Shown here in pieces: positions 24,386-30,981 of a stretch of 41,610 nt of DNA. Position numbers and translations under genes: made by a program. The notes below the pieces were generated by a model that saw only the letters and a list, made by a program, of their open reading frames with translations, searched no databases and was not told where the DNA came from. How positions within the stretch are numbered: position 1 is the first letter of the stretch; each line of letters starts with the position of its first letter. The stretch is from a virus. The stretch spans positions 1 through 41,610 of the IMG/VR virus record IMGVR_UViG_3300036820_000037, one strand, 5' to 3'.

Positions 24386-25230
24386 GCGGTATCGCAAGTT
24401 CCCTGGTCGGTCGTGCCGTCAACCCCGTGATGGCGCAGTTCAGCGACCAGGTGACGGCGGCGGCCGCCGATGCCACCGCGACCTATAATGTGGTCTATGG
24501 CCTCGCGGCGCCCGCCGGCGAGAGCTACGGGCGATATTTCGTCGGCACCGATCCGCTGGTCGACTATCAGGATGCCGCAACGGACGTGCCCAACCTGATC
24601 GCCCAGGGCGTGACGCTTAGGGCATCCGTAGCGTCCGCGCTTGCGACGGCATCGGTAGCCATAGAAGGCGACCCAGGCACGTTCGCCGCCTCCATCATCG
24701 CCGTCACGGAAGCACTCCGCGCCGCATGCGCCAATCCGGCCGATGCCGTTAGGTTGCTCGGCGATCTCGCGGGATTTGCGCCGCAGATCAACTTCGCCGC
24801 CGGCGACGCGACCGGTACGGCCATGACGACCCTTGCGCAAAATGCCGCCGCCTTGATGCGGCGTGCCGCCGGTATTTCCCTGGCCCGAGCGTCAGCCACT
24901 TATACGCCGACCTCGCAACAGGATGCGGCGACGGTACTTGATCAGATCGGCGAAAGCCTCGGCGAACTGGCGACGGCCGCCGCCGACGTGTTCGACGACA
25001 ATGCGTATAGTGTACTATTGAGCCTACGCACGGCCGTCTATGCCGACCTCAACACGCGGGGCGCATCGCTGGCGCCGGTCGTGACCCGGACGATGCCGAT
25101 CCCGCTACCGTCGCTCGTGGTTGCCTACCGCCTTTATCAGGATGCCTCGCGCGCCGATGAGCTGACGGCAAGAAATGATCCGCCGAACCCACTTTTCTTT
25201 CCGCTGCAAATCGAAGCGCTGGCGGAATAA
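24382..25230 (+). CDS. C-terminal half of gpN-like baseplate protein (split gene)
   Basis: The 282-aa product is translated from ATG 24382, inside the stop of the N-terminal-domain gene. It reads SGIASSLVGRAVNPVMAQF, then long A/T/D-rich helices. Its end is RTMPIPLPSLVVAYRLYQDASRADELTARNDPPNPLFFP, which carries the LPSLVLAYRLY ... E...RN-x-P-x-P-x-F pattern found at the C terminus of full-length gpN proteins. The split therefore keeps both halves of the family. The prophage A copy of the locus lacks this gene completely. Confidence 0.75.
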   Translation: MSGIASSLVGRAVNPVMAQFSDQVTAAAADATATYNVVYGLAAPAGESYGRYFVGTDPLVDYQDAATDVPNLIAQGVTLRASVASALATASVAIEGDPGTFAASIIAVTEALRAACANPADAVRLLGDLAGFAPQINFAAGDATGTAMTTLAQNAAALMRRAAGISLARASATYTPTSQQDAATVLDQIGESLGELATAAADVFDDNAYSVLLSLRTAVYADLNTRGASLAPVVTRTMPIPLPSLVVAYRLYQDASRADELTARNDPPNPLFFPLQIEALAE

Positions 25231-25239
25231 CGGTCGGGA

Positions 25240-25449
25240 TTACGCCCGCTTCGCGATCGGTTGAATGTCCTGCTCGATCTCGCGGCGATGTTCGGCCCGC
25301 GCCTTGGTCAGATCATGCATCGCCTGGAGATTGATCCAGAACTCATCGGAGGTGCGGAAGTAGCGCCCGAGACGCATGGCGGTATCAACCGTCACGGAAC
25401 GCGTTCCGGCGACGATCTCGCTGACCCGGTTGGAGACCGGGTTTGCGTG
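25240..25449 (-). pseudogene. HigA-type antitoxin, N-terminally truncated
   Basis: The reverse strand from about 25449 to TAA at 25240-25242 reads NRVSEIVAGTRSVTVDTAM, then RLGRYFRTSDEFWINLQAM and HDLTKARAEHRREIEQ. This is the second half of the HigA/XRE antitoxin family (usual text N-R-I-x-E-I-x-x-G-x-R-x-I-T-x-D-T-A-x-R-L). The first 30 or so residues of the HTH (normally starting P-x-H-P-G-E-I-L) are absent, and no start codon is in the right place. No HigB toxin gene is nearby. It is a remnant lying just downstream of the RHH gene. Confidence 0.75.
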
Positions 25450-25456
25450 GGGTGTG

Positions 25457-25630
25457 TCAGCGCCGAGCCTTCGCCTTCGGCTGCTTCTCTAGGCCAGCCT
25501 CGATAAGCCGGCGGATCGCCTCGTTATCGGATGTGAGCCGCTGATCAAAGCGGTATTCGGTGACCGACTTTGCTTGGGCTTCGGTGAGGTAAATGAGTTT
25601 CTTCACCGGAAATTCTGTGGGTTTTGCCAT
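25457..25630 (-). CDS. Ribbon-helix-helix-like small DNA-binding protein
   Basis: This 57-aa protein is on the reverse strand. It begins MAKPTEFPVKKLIYLTEA, then EYRFDQRLTSDNEAIRRLIEAGLE. The short N-terminal strand followed by two helices with R-x-x-S/T-D/E-N-E-A-I-R-R-L-I-E-x-G-L is typical of Arc/CopG-type proteins that act as antitoxins or transcriptional regulators. The start ATG lies only six bases after a good -10 (see promoter entry), so the mRNA may be leaderless. The HigA remnant is immediately downstream. It probably binds the GATATAG repeats in its own promoter and so also controls the rightward gene at 25760. Confidence 0.72.
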   Translation of the reverse strand: MAKPTEFPVKKLIYLTEAQAKSVTEYRFDQRLTSDNEAIRRLIEAGLEKQPKAKARR

Positions 25631-25636
25631 CGGGTG

Positions 25637-25687
25637 AATATAGCCGATATAGCGCGTATTGACAAATGGAAGGGCGCGATATAGGTT
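25637..25687. promoter_or_regulatory. Overlapping divergent promoters with GATATAG direct repeats
   Basis: On the reverse strand, TTGTCA (25660-25665), a 17-bp spacer and TATATT (25637-25642) form a near-consensus sigma70 promoter. Transcription would start at or next to the ATG at 25630. On the forward strand, TTGACA (25659-25664) shares the same -35 bases and points to TAGGTT (25682-25687) with a 17-bp spacer, toward the gene at 25760. Three direct copies, AATATAG (25637), GATATAG (25646) and GATATAG (25678), lie across both promoters, plausible operators for the RHH protein. Confidence 0.6.
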
Positions 25688-25700
25688 ATATATATTAAGC

Positions 25701-25735
25701 GGCCGAACCGGGTGCTCGAAACACCCGATCCGGCC
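25701..25735 (+). promoter_or_regulatory. Leader hairpin before the 150-aa gene
   Basis: GGCCGAACCGGGTG (25701-25714) pairs with CACCCGATCCGGCC (25722-25735) around the loop CTCGAAA, with two mismatches within 14 positions. It lies in the 5' untranslated region just before AGGAGG and ATG 25760. No U-tract follows, so a role in mRNA stability or protein binding is more likely than termination. Confidence 0.55.
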
Positions 25736-25759
25736 TAACCCGAGCAGGAGGATAAGTCC

Positions 25760-26212
25760 ATGCCCAAGGCTAAGGCGAAATTATCACATCCGCGTCGTCG
25801 CGACACGATCGCGGTCCTTCTCGACGAAATCCGGCGGCTCGACGAAAATGCGCGGGCCGTTGAGAGAAAAATGGAAGCGATCGGCGCCAGCGACAAAGAG
25901 CGTTGGCGGGCGCTGTCCGATATGGAGAGTGCGCTTTTTGGCCGGATGAATGTCGTGGAAGACAGCATCCGCGCTCTACGCGCGCACACGCTGGAAAGCG
26001 CACTGATTCAGATCGCCATTGTGCGTAGCCAGCTTGACGCTGGCGCTTGGTCGGCAGAGTGCCAAGAGAAAGAGCGCGACGCGTGTTGTGACGCGCTGGC
26101 ATCGGCCGCAGCGGTCATCGAGGCTCATATCGGAAAGTCCACCGCCGCGAAATACCTTCGCGACAACCACTATCTGCCGGGCGACTGCGCGGCGAACAAC
26201 ACCATCAACTAA
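25760..26212 (+). CDS. Hypothetical helical protein of the accessory island
   Basis: The 150-aa product starts at ATG 25760 with AGGAGG nine bases upstream. The sequence is mostly helix: RDTIAVLLDEIRRLDENAR and AVERKMEAIGASDKERWRAL suggest an N-terminal coiled coil. A C-terminal part has three cysteines (WSAECQEKERDACCDALAS). I recognise no family. It is first in the rightward run of genes behind the divergent promoter. The next gene follows after a 129-base structured gap, so the two may be separately controlled. Confidence 0.65.
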   Translation: MPKAKAKLSHPRRRDTIAVLLDEIRRLDENARAVERKMEAIGASDKERWRALSDMESALFGRMNVVEDSIRALRAHTLESALIQIAIVRSQLDAGAWSAECQEKERDACCDALASAAAVIEAHIGKSTAAKYLRDNHYLPGDCAANNTIN

Positions 26213-26341
26213 TTCCCGGCCGTCACCGGGATGAGACGCGACCATGGGTTCTCCGAGCTTCTCGGCGTCCGGTGGTTGCGAATAGCAACCCCTTGATTCG
26301 CGTCCGGGGCGTGACGGCGCCGGGCGTCGAGGAGACCATGA
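26213..26341 (+). promoter_or_regulatory. Structured leader before the RAMP-like gene
   Basis: Three short hairpins are visible in this gene-free gap: TCCCGG/CCGGGA around 26214-26231, CCGAG-CTT-CTCGG near 26253-26265, and GGTTGC-GAATA-GCAACC at 26274-26290. GAGGAG at 26329-26334 is the ribosome-binding site for ATG 26342; another ATG at 26338 runs into a stop after five codons. No clear promoter was found inside it. It could be a leader that regulates the downstream pair. Confidence 0.4.
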
Positions 26342-27121
26342 ATGGCAATAGGTAAAAAGGTAAAGACTGAGACGACCGAAATTACGGTCATCGAAATCTC
26401 GGAAGGTAGCGTGACACTCGGCATTGTCGGCACGTCGCCTTTCGTGTTCAACCGCATGTCGGAAAAAGCCAAGCGGGAATTGCTGTATCCGCGCGGCGGC
26501 AAGAAGAAGCCCGGCGAGAGCCTGAAGCACGATCCTTTGTTGGAATATCGCGACAGCGTGTACCGCGAAACGGCAAAGGACGCAGTGACGCGGCTGCTAT
26601 TCCCCGCCGCGGCGTTCAAGAAAGCGATTGCCACGGCGGCGCTGGATATGCCAGGCGCGGCGAAGGCAGAAATCGGGCGACTGACTTGGGCCGAAGGATT
26701 CTACGTCCCAATCTATGGTGTTCCGAAACTATGGATGGCCGTCGTCCGAATGAAGGACATCTCGCGGACGCCGGATATTCGAAGCCGGGCGATCCTGCCG
26801 GAATGGTGCTCGATCGTGACGTTCCGCTTCGTGCGACCGAACTTGAACGAGCAGACGATGTTTTCGCTCGGGGTTGGCTCCGGCCGCACCGTTGGGGTCG
26901 GCGACGGCCGGCAGGAAAAGGGCACGCTGTCCATGGGGCAGTATCGGCCCGTGTCGCATACTGATTTGGCGCTGATGAAATTCATGAAGGAAAACGGCCG
27001 CGTTCCCCAGGATAAGGCGCTTGCGAATCCCGAGTTCTTCGATGCCGAGAGCGAGGATTTGTTCCGTTGGTTTCAGGAGGAACGCGTCAAACGCGAAGGC
27101 AAGAAGAAGGAGGACGCGTGA
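26342..27121 (+). CDS. Unknown protein with RAMP/Cas7-like sequence features
   Basis: This 259-aa protein contains an N-terminal strand with SVTLGIVGTSPFVFNRMSEKA (about 23-43) and FPAAAFKKAIATAALDM (87-103). A strand pair GFYVPIYGVPKLWM follows, then LPEWCSIVTFRFV (152-164), and a glycine-rich segment from GSGRTVGVGDGR to KGTLSMGQYR (179-202). The order 'G-x-x-P-F/L ... hydrophobic-P-A/S-x-x-x-K-x-A-I/L ... G-rich loop near the C terminus' is that of RAMP-fold nucleic-acid-binding proteins such as Cas7 and Cas5. This is my reading of the pattern, not a database match. The C-terminal 55 residues are charged helix. It overlaps the next gene by one base and lies upstream of the pentamer array, suggesting a protein-nucleic-acid complex. 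Confidence 0.6.
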   Translation: MAIGKKVKTETTEITVIEISEGSVTLGIVGTSPFVFNRMSEKAKRELLYPRGGKKKPGESLKHDPLLEYRDSVYRETAKDAVTRLLFPAAAFKKAIATAALDMPGAAKAEIGRLTWAEGFYVPIYGVPKLWMAVVRMKDISRTPDIRSRAILPEWCSIVTFRFVRPNLNEQTMFSLGVGSGRTVGVGDGRQEKGTLSMGQYRPVSHTDLALMKFMKENGRVPQDKALANPEFFDAESEDLFRWFQEERVKREGKKKEDA

Positions 27122-27609
27122 TGAAGCCACGCATGGACAAGGAGAAAGTCCGCGAAGTCCTGAAGGCGCTGGATGCAAAGCATCGCCTCACGCCAAACGC
27201 GGTGGTCGAGGCGGCGAAATCGAAGACGTCGCCCCTGCATCCGCTGTTCACCTGGGACGACAAGAAAGCAGCGGTCGAGCGCAGACTCGATGAAGCGAGG
27301 AGTCTGATCGAGCGTTTCAAGATCGAGGTAACGACCACGCATTACACAATGCAGGTGCCGGAGTTTGTCCGCGATCCGACGGTTGGCGGCAAGAATCAGG
27401 GCTATGTCGGCGTGGTACGGTTGCGCTCGGACAAGGAAACGGCGCGCGAAATCGTTATTTCAGAGTTCGGCCGGGCCGCTTCCTGTTTAGCCCGAGCGCA
27501 AGCGGTAGCCGCCGCACTCGGGTTGACGAAGGAAATCGAGAAGCTGCAGAAGCGCATCGTTGCGATTGCTGACGGCCTCCAAGAACGACAGGTCGATGCC
27601 GCCGCCTAG
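27121..27609 (+). CDS. Unknown partner protein of the RAMP-like gene
   Basis: The 162-aa product starts at ATG 27121, sharing one base with the TGA of the upstream gene, so translation is coupled. Residues 10-65 read EVLKALDAKHRLTPNAVVEAA, then KTSPLHPLFTWDDKKAAVERRL, a helical module. Residues 70-110 look like a short beta domain (VPEFVRDP, GYVGVVRLRSDKETA). The C-terminal 50 residues form a helical hairpin (EFGRAASCLARAQAVAAAL, IEKLQKRIVAIADGL). I recall similar two-gene pairs among phage hypothetical proteins but know no function. Immediately after its stop begins the 5-nt-phased noncoding array. Confidence 0.65.
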   Translation: MKPRMDKEKVREVLKALDAKHRLTPNAVVEAAKSKTSPLHPLFTWDDKKAAVERRLDEARSLIERFKIEVTTTHYTMQVPEFVRDPTVGGKNQGYVGVVRLRSDKETAREIVISEFGRAASCLARAQAVAAALGLTKEIEKLQKRIVAIADGLQERQVDAAA

Positions 27610-27625
27610 CGGCATCGATACGCAC

Positions 27626-27866
27626 GGCAAGGCGGTCAAGGTACGGTGAGTGAGGCGCTTTATGGCGAGGTTGGGCTCGACGTGTCGAGGCGTGGTGAGG
27701 CAAGCCAGTCTTGGAACGTCATGACAAGCTGAGGCCGGGTTTGGTGCTGCACGCTTAGGCAAGGTGTGGCGTGATCCGGCGGTCAAGGTTCGATAAGGTT
27801 AGGCCTGCCGTGATGTGGCGTGGCCAAGTAAGGCCCGGCGAGGTCCGGTACGGCGTGGCAAGATGC
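27626..27866 (+). repeat. Noncoding 5-nt-phased GGYNH array (49 units)
   Basis: The 241 bp can be cut into 49 consecutive units, 45 of 5 nt and four of 4 nt (at 27631, 27650, 27709 and 27778). In this register 45 of 49 units begin with G, 47 of 49 have a pyrimidine at position 3, and only three of the 45 pentamers end in G. Examples in order near the end are GGCCC GGCGA GGTCC GGTAC. The units are not identical, so the conserved feature is the phase, not the sequence. All reading frames are broken by stops, apart from chance arginine/glycine-rich text. The array starts 17 bases after the RAMP-partner stop and ends just before a hairpin, so it is probably the 3' part of the same transcript. Confidence 0.85.
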
Positions 27867-27874
27867 TGCAGGAG

Positions 27875-27902
27875 ATGGAAGCGGTGGCAACATCGCTTCC
27901 AT
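27875..27902. terminator. Hairpin between the pentamer array and the convergent membrane-protein gene
   Basis: ATGGAAGCG (27875-27883) and CGCTTCCAT (27894-27902) are exact complements around a 10-nt loop. The hairpin lies eight bases after the array and five bases past the stop of the reverse-strand gene, so it could end both transcripts. There is no T-run on either side, so efficiency as an intrinsic terminator is doubtful. Confidence 0.5.
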
Positions 27903-27907
27903 GTCTG

Positions 27908-28627
27908 CTACTGCGGTAGAGTTAATCGCCATTTCGCTGATTCGGCCAGCCCAGCAGCGTTATTTTCGCAGTTGTTTTCGTCCAACCCCAGCGACATGCA
28001 AGCAGTCAAAAAGTCGCGTCTACTCGGTGCGCATAGTCTCTCCAAAAGAAAGCGCCAATCGTCTTTTGGAACATTTTTGGCGATGGTCGCATGAGACAAG
28101 CACGCATTGTATGTCACGGCGGCGGTGTTGCTCGCGATCTTCTGGTGAATAGGATGGGCGGGGTCAATTTTGAGCAGCGTGTAAAATAGCGGCAAAAAAT
28201 TCCCGAAATCCCTATCGTCAAGAATTTCCAATTCATAAATTCCGGCAGCGAGTTCCCTGCCATCATCATAGGCAAAAGGCCCGGCTAAAAATTTTCCGGA
28301 TTTAACCCGTGTCGGTGGGGCATGCGGCGGAAGACAATTAACATCGCAAGGCATACCGCCCTCAGCCATTCTTCGGGCGCCATCAGGTAGCCATTGTTGA
28401 GAGAGCATAACGATGATGTCGCTGTTGTCCGGAACATTGATTCTTCCGGTGACTGTAAGGCCGCTGGAATTGTCAACGACAACATCCTGAACGTGGGCTG
28501 AACCGTCAGCAAAGGCCGAGGGGGTGGCTGCCGGCAATCCCTGCGCGAAGTAGCCCACAAAATAAAAGAATACGATCAAGCCCGCGATGCTGGCGGCTGT
28601 GCCGAGCCATCGGCCTGTCCTGCTCAT
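27908..28627 (-). CDS. Single-pass membrane-anchored extracytoplasmic protein (cargo gene)
   Basis: This is a 239-aa reverse-strand protein from ATG 28627, chosen because GGAGGAAACAG precedes it; the frame runs 31 codons further upstream without a better site. The N terminus MSRTGRWLG and AASIAGLIVFFYFVGYFAQG form a membrane anchor (about 8-28). The rest is outside the cytoplasm and holds a beta-rich part (VVDNSSGLTVTGRINVPDN, IIVMLSQQWLP), paired cysteines (MPCDVNCLPP) and further cysteines near the end. I recognise no family. It is inserted in reverse between gpN and gpP genes and is visibly more A/T-rich than them, so it is a likely lysogenic-conversion gene. Superinfection exclusion is a guess. 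Confidence 0.7.
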   Translation of the reverse strand: MSRTGRWLGTAASIAGLIVFFYFVGYFAQGLPAATPSAFADGSAHVQDVVVDNSSGLTVTGRINVPDNSDIIVMLSQQWLPDGARRMAEGGMPCDVNCLPPHAPPTRVKSGKFLAGPFAYDDGRELAAGIYELEILDDRDFGNFLPLFYTLLKIDPAHPIHQKIASNTAAVTYNACLSHATIAKNVPKDDWRFLLERLCAPSRRDFLTACMSLGLDENNCENNAAGLAESAKWRLTLPQ

Positions 28628-28654
28628 TCTGTTTCCTCCACACCGCGAGATTGC

Positions 28655-29713
28655 ATGGCCGCCTCTGAAGACGACGAACTGACCGTGCAAACCAATGGCG
28701 CGACCTTGTCCGGTTGGCAAGAGGTCGAGGTGCGCCGTGGTGTCACAAGCTGTCCGTCATCCTTCATGGTCTCGCTTACGGAACGGTATCCAGGCGATGT
28801 CACGGGAGCGATTGTGACGCCAGGCGCGACATGTACGGTTTTTCTCGGGGGCGACCAAATTTTGAATGGTTACATCGATAGGCTTAAGATCGAGATTGAC
28901 GGCAATTCGCACCGAGTCAGCATTGTCGGGCGCGGCCGCGCCGAGGATGTTGTTGATTCATCTGCCGACCCCGATGCGCTTGGCGGTTGGGAATTTCGTG
29001 GCGGCATGCTGGGCGCGACCGTGAGGAAACTAATCGCGCCCTACAATGTCGGACTGCAACTGCCGGATGGCGATGTCTCGTTGCCCAGTGTTGTGTTCTC
29101 GATCCAGCCTGGCGTGACCTGTTACAGCATGATCGAGCAATTGGCCCGCGCGACCGGACAACTTGTGTGGGACGCGTCGAACGGGGATTTGGTAATTGGG
29201 CAGGGAGGCACCGGCGGCCGGGCCGGAAACGCTTTGGTCGAGGGCGCTAATATTGAGGTCGCATCTGCCGAATTTGGCATGGATATGCGCTTTTCGGATT
29301 ATCTAGCCGTGCTGCAAGACGCCGGCCTTATGGGCCACGTCTCTCTTAAAGGCGAGGCAAAAGACAGCGGCGTGACGCGGCATCGCCTCAAGATGATTAT
29401 CGTTGAAGGGACGTTGATCAACAACTACCCGACCATTCGGGCGCAATGGGAAGCGGCGCGGCGCCTCGGGCGCTCCCGCATTGCGCATGTGACAGTCACA
29501 GGATGGCGTGACGTGAATGGGGATCTGTGGACGCCGAACACTGTCTGCTCGATCCAGTCGCCGACGCTGAAAATTAGCGAGGATCGGGTCATCGCGGAAT
29601 GCGTGTGGAAGCGAAGCGATGAGGGTGGCACACAAACCGAGATGATGCTGATCGAGGAAAAGGGGCTGAAGCCGCAGCCTTTTATCCCGGTCGACATTTT
29701 TGGTGTGACATGA
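28655..29713 (+). CDS. Baseplate hub protein, Mu gpP-like, prophage B
   Basis: This 352-aa orthologue of the hub protein at 238-1356 shows shared segments RGVTSCPSSFMVSLTERYP, the VSIVGRGRAEDVVDSSADP region and LGRSRIAHVTVTGWRDVNG. The C-terminal half has IEEKGLKPQPF, where copy A has IEKQGLTPEPF. It forms the ring that holds the spike. The ATG at 28655 lies only 27 bases from the divergent start of the membrane-protein gene, so that insertion has replaced whatever normally preceded this gene. Its stop overlaps the spike start (ATGA at 29710). Confidence 0.88.
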   Translation: MAASEDDELTVQTNGATLSGWQEVEVRRGVTSCPSSFMVSLTERYPGDVTGAIVTPGATCTVFLGGDQILNGYIDRLKIEIDGNSHRVSIVGRGRAEDVVDSSADPDALGGWEFRGGMLGATVRKLIAPYNVGLQLPDGDVSLPSVVFSIQPGVTCYSMIEQLARATGQLVWDASNGDLVIGQGGTGGRAGNALVEGANIEVASAEFGMDMRFSDYLAVLQDAGLMGHVSLKGEAKDSGVTRHRLKMIIVEGTLINNYPTIRAQWEAARRLGRSRIAHVTVTGWRDVNGDLWTPNTVCSIQSPTLKISEDRVIAECVWKRSDEGGTQTEMMLIEEKGLKPQPFIPVDIFGVT

Positions 29714-30294
29714 GCGACACTCCCGATTGGAATGCAGATCATGGGTATGCCGATTTTGGCGGCTATCGCGTGCTCAATTTGAATGCGCGAGTGACGCTGC
29801 CGATCGGAGACAACACAAAACCGATACAGCATCATCAAACGACTGGGCTTCTTGGCGAGACGCGCAACAATCAGCAGCGCCTTGGCGAATACGGTTTTTC
29901 CAGCGTGCCGCTGCCCGGTGCCGTCGCATCGGTAATCTACCAGGGCGGCGGAAGGCACTTCGCCACCATCATTGCGACGGAAGACCCGCGCTATCGGCCC
30001 ACAACGCTCAACCCCGGCGAAAGCGGTGTCTACGCCGTGGATGGGGCCGGAAGTAACGGCGCCGGCGGGGTGATGTGGTGGTGCCTGCAGGCGCTGCTCG
30101 GAAAGATCGCGAAGCTCCTAGGGGTCACCATTCTGATCGGTGACGGCAACACGGTGACGCTGACGCTGACGGGTCAGACGATCAACATCAACGGCAGTGC
30201 GGGGGATGTGGTGGTCGCGGGGGTATCGCTCGTCCATCATGTCCACTCCAACTCGGGCGGAACGGGCGATAGCGGTCCGCCCGTGGCGAGCTGA
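29710..30294 (+). CDS. Tail spike / baseplate assembly protein, Mu gp45-like, prophage B
   Basis: This 194-aa spike protein is orthologous to 1353-1967. GLLGETRNNQQRLGEYGFSS and EDPRYRPTTLNPGE belong to the OB-like half. A central MWWCLQALLGKIAKLLG segment follows, then a thin beta-helical tip (VTLTLTGQTININGSAGD) ending with HHVHSNSGGTGDSGP. The paired histidines are the metal site of the needle tip in this family. The two spike copies in this window are most alike in the last 30 residues. Confidence 0.88.
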   Translation: MSDTPDWNADHGYADFGGYRVLNLNARVTLPIGDNTKPIQHHQTTGLLGETRNNQQRLGEYGFSSVPLPGAVASVIYQGGGRHFATIIATEDPRYRPTTLNPGESGVYAVDGAGSNGAGGVMWWCLQALLGKIAKLLGVTILIGDGNTVTLTLTGQTININGSAGDVVVAGVSLVHHVHSNSGGTGDSGPPVAS

Positions 30295-30440
30295 TCTCGC
30301 GAATGACCACCTCGGCATCGTGCCGATCAGATAATAAGCGGATTGCCAACTCACGCGGGATGTATTGGTTCGCTATCCCGCAGGCTTGGGCGAAAACAAT
30401 CGCCTCAACAAATTCTGCCATCTTAGCGGTGACAAACTCA
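30295..30440. other. Short gene gap between spike and gp46-like genes
   Basis: This 146-base interval is unusual inside an otherwise tightly overlapped tail operon. The forward frame is open but lacks a sensible start before 30441. The reverse strand reads an open stretch containing MAEFVEAIVFAQACG and ANQYIPRELAIRLLSD that might be a small protein or the remains of one. I see no promoter or hairpin that settles it. Confidence 0.35.
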
Positions 30441-30977
30441 ATGAGCGACATCAGCCTGATCTGGGATGCGCTGCTCGGCGGCGCGGATTCCGCCATCGTC
30501 AACGGCCAGATCGTCACCGGCAACGATCTGGTCACGAGCTACATCATTTCGCTGTTCAGTGACCGGCTTGCCGATCCATCGGACGAATTGCCGCCGGGCG
30601 AGACGGACCGGCGCGGCTGGTGGGGTGATACGCTGCTGCAAGAGGATAATCCGGGCGATCTGCTGGGCTCGCGTCTGTGGCTTCTTGCGCGCGCCAAATC
30701 GGACGCGTCGCTGCCCGGCACGGCCAAGGGTTATATCGCCGAAGCACTGCAATGGGTGATCGATGATGGAGTTGTGGCGCAGAACGTCATCGACTGCTTC
30801 TTCCTGAACGGCGACCAGGAACGCCTTTACGCAAGAGTGAAGGCGTATCGGCCTGACGGAAGTTTGGCGCTCGATATCGCTTTCGATTGGGCGTGGCAGC
30901 AATCCGCGCCTGCGGCCACCGCGCCGTTCCCGCTGCTCGATGTCAATTTCGTCCTGAACCAATCTCAACTCGCCTGA
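30441..30977 (+). CDS. Baseplate protein, Mu gp46-like
   Basis: The protein has 178 residues from ATG 30441; a longer frame from 30303 adds unrelated residues. The text DISLIWDALLGGADSAIVNG, then DELPPGETDRRGWWGDTLL and GSRLWLLARAK matches the phage GP46 family (D-R-R-G-W-W-G-D is the hallmark). These proteins belong to the baseplate wedge. The next gene, gp47-like, starts four bases after the stop. Confidence 0.9.
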   Translation: MSDISLIWDALLGGADSAIVNGQIVTGNDLVTSYIISLFSDRLADPSDELPPGETDRRGWWGDTLLQEDNPGDLLGSRLWLLARAKSDASLPGTAKGYIAEALQWVIDDGVVAQNVIDCFFLNGDQERLYARVKAYRPDGSLALDIAFDWAWQQSAPAATAPFPLLDVNFVLNQSQLA

Positions 30978-30981
30978 TCCC

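Noticed and set aside
25240-25630. Complete HigBA toxin-antitoxin module
   Set aside because: No toxin gene is present and the HigA HTH lacks its N-terminal part; the upstream RHH protein is a different family.
27626-27866. CRISPR array
   Set aside because: There are no identical repeats with spacers of constant length; the regularity is a 5-nt phase with variable units, and no cas1/cas2 genes are nearby.
27771-28094. Forward open frame across the pentamer array (text such as VRPGEVRYGVARC)
   Set aside because: The arginine/glycine-rich text is what the 5-nt GGYNN phase gives in any frame; the start has no ribosome-binding site and the frame runs into the reverse-strand membrane-protein gene.
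30188-30535. Reverse-strand gene between spike and gp46
   Set aside because: The middle part looks somewhat protein-like, but both ends overlap well-supported tail genes and no ribosome-binding site was found; kept only as a note on the gap.
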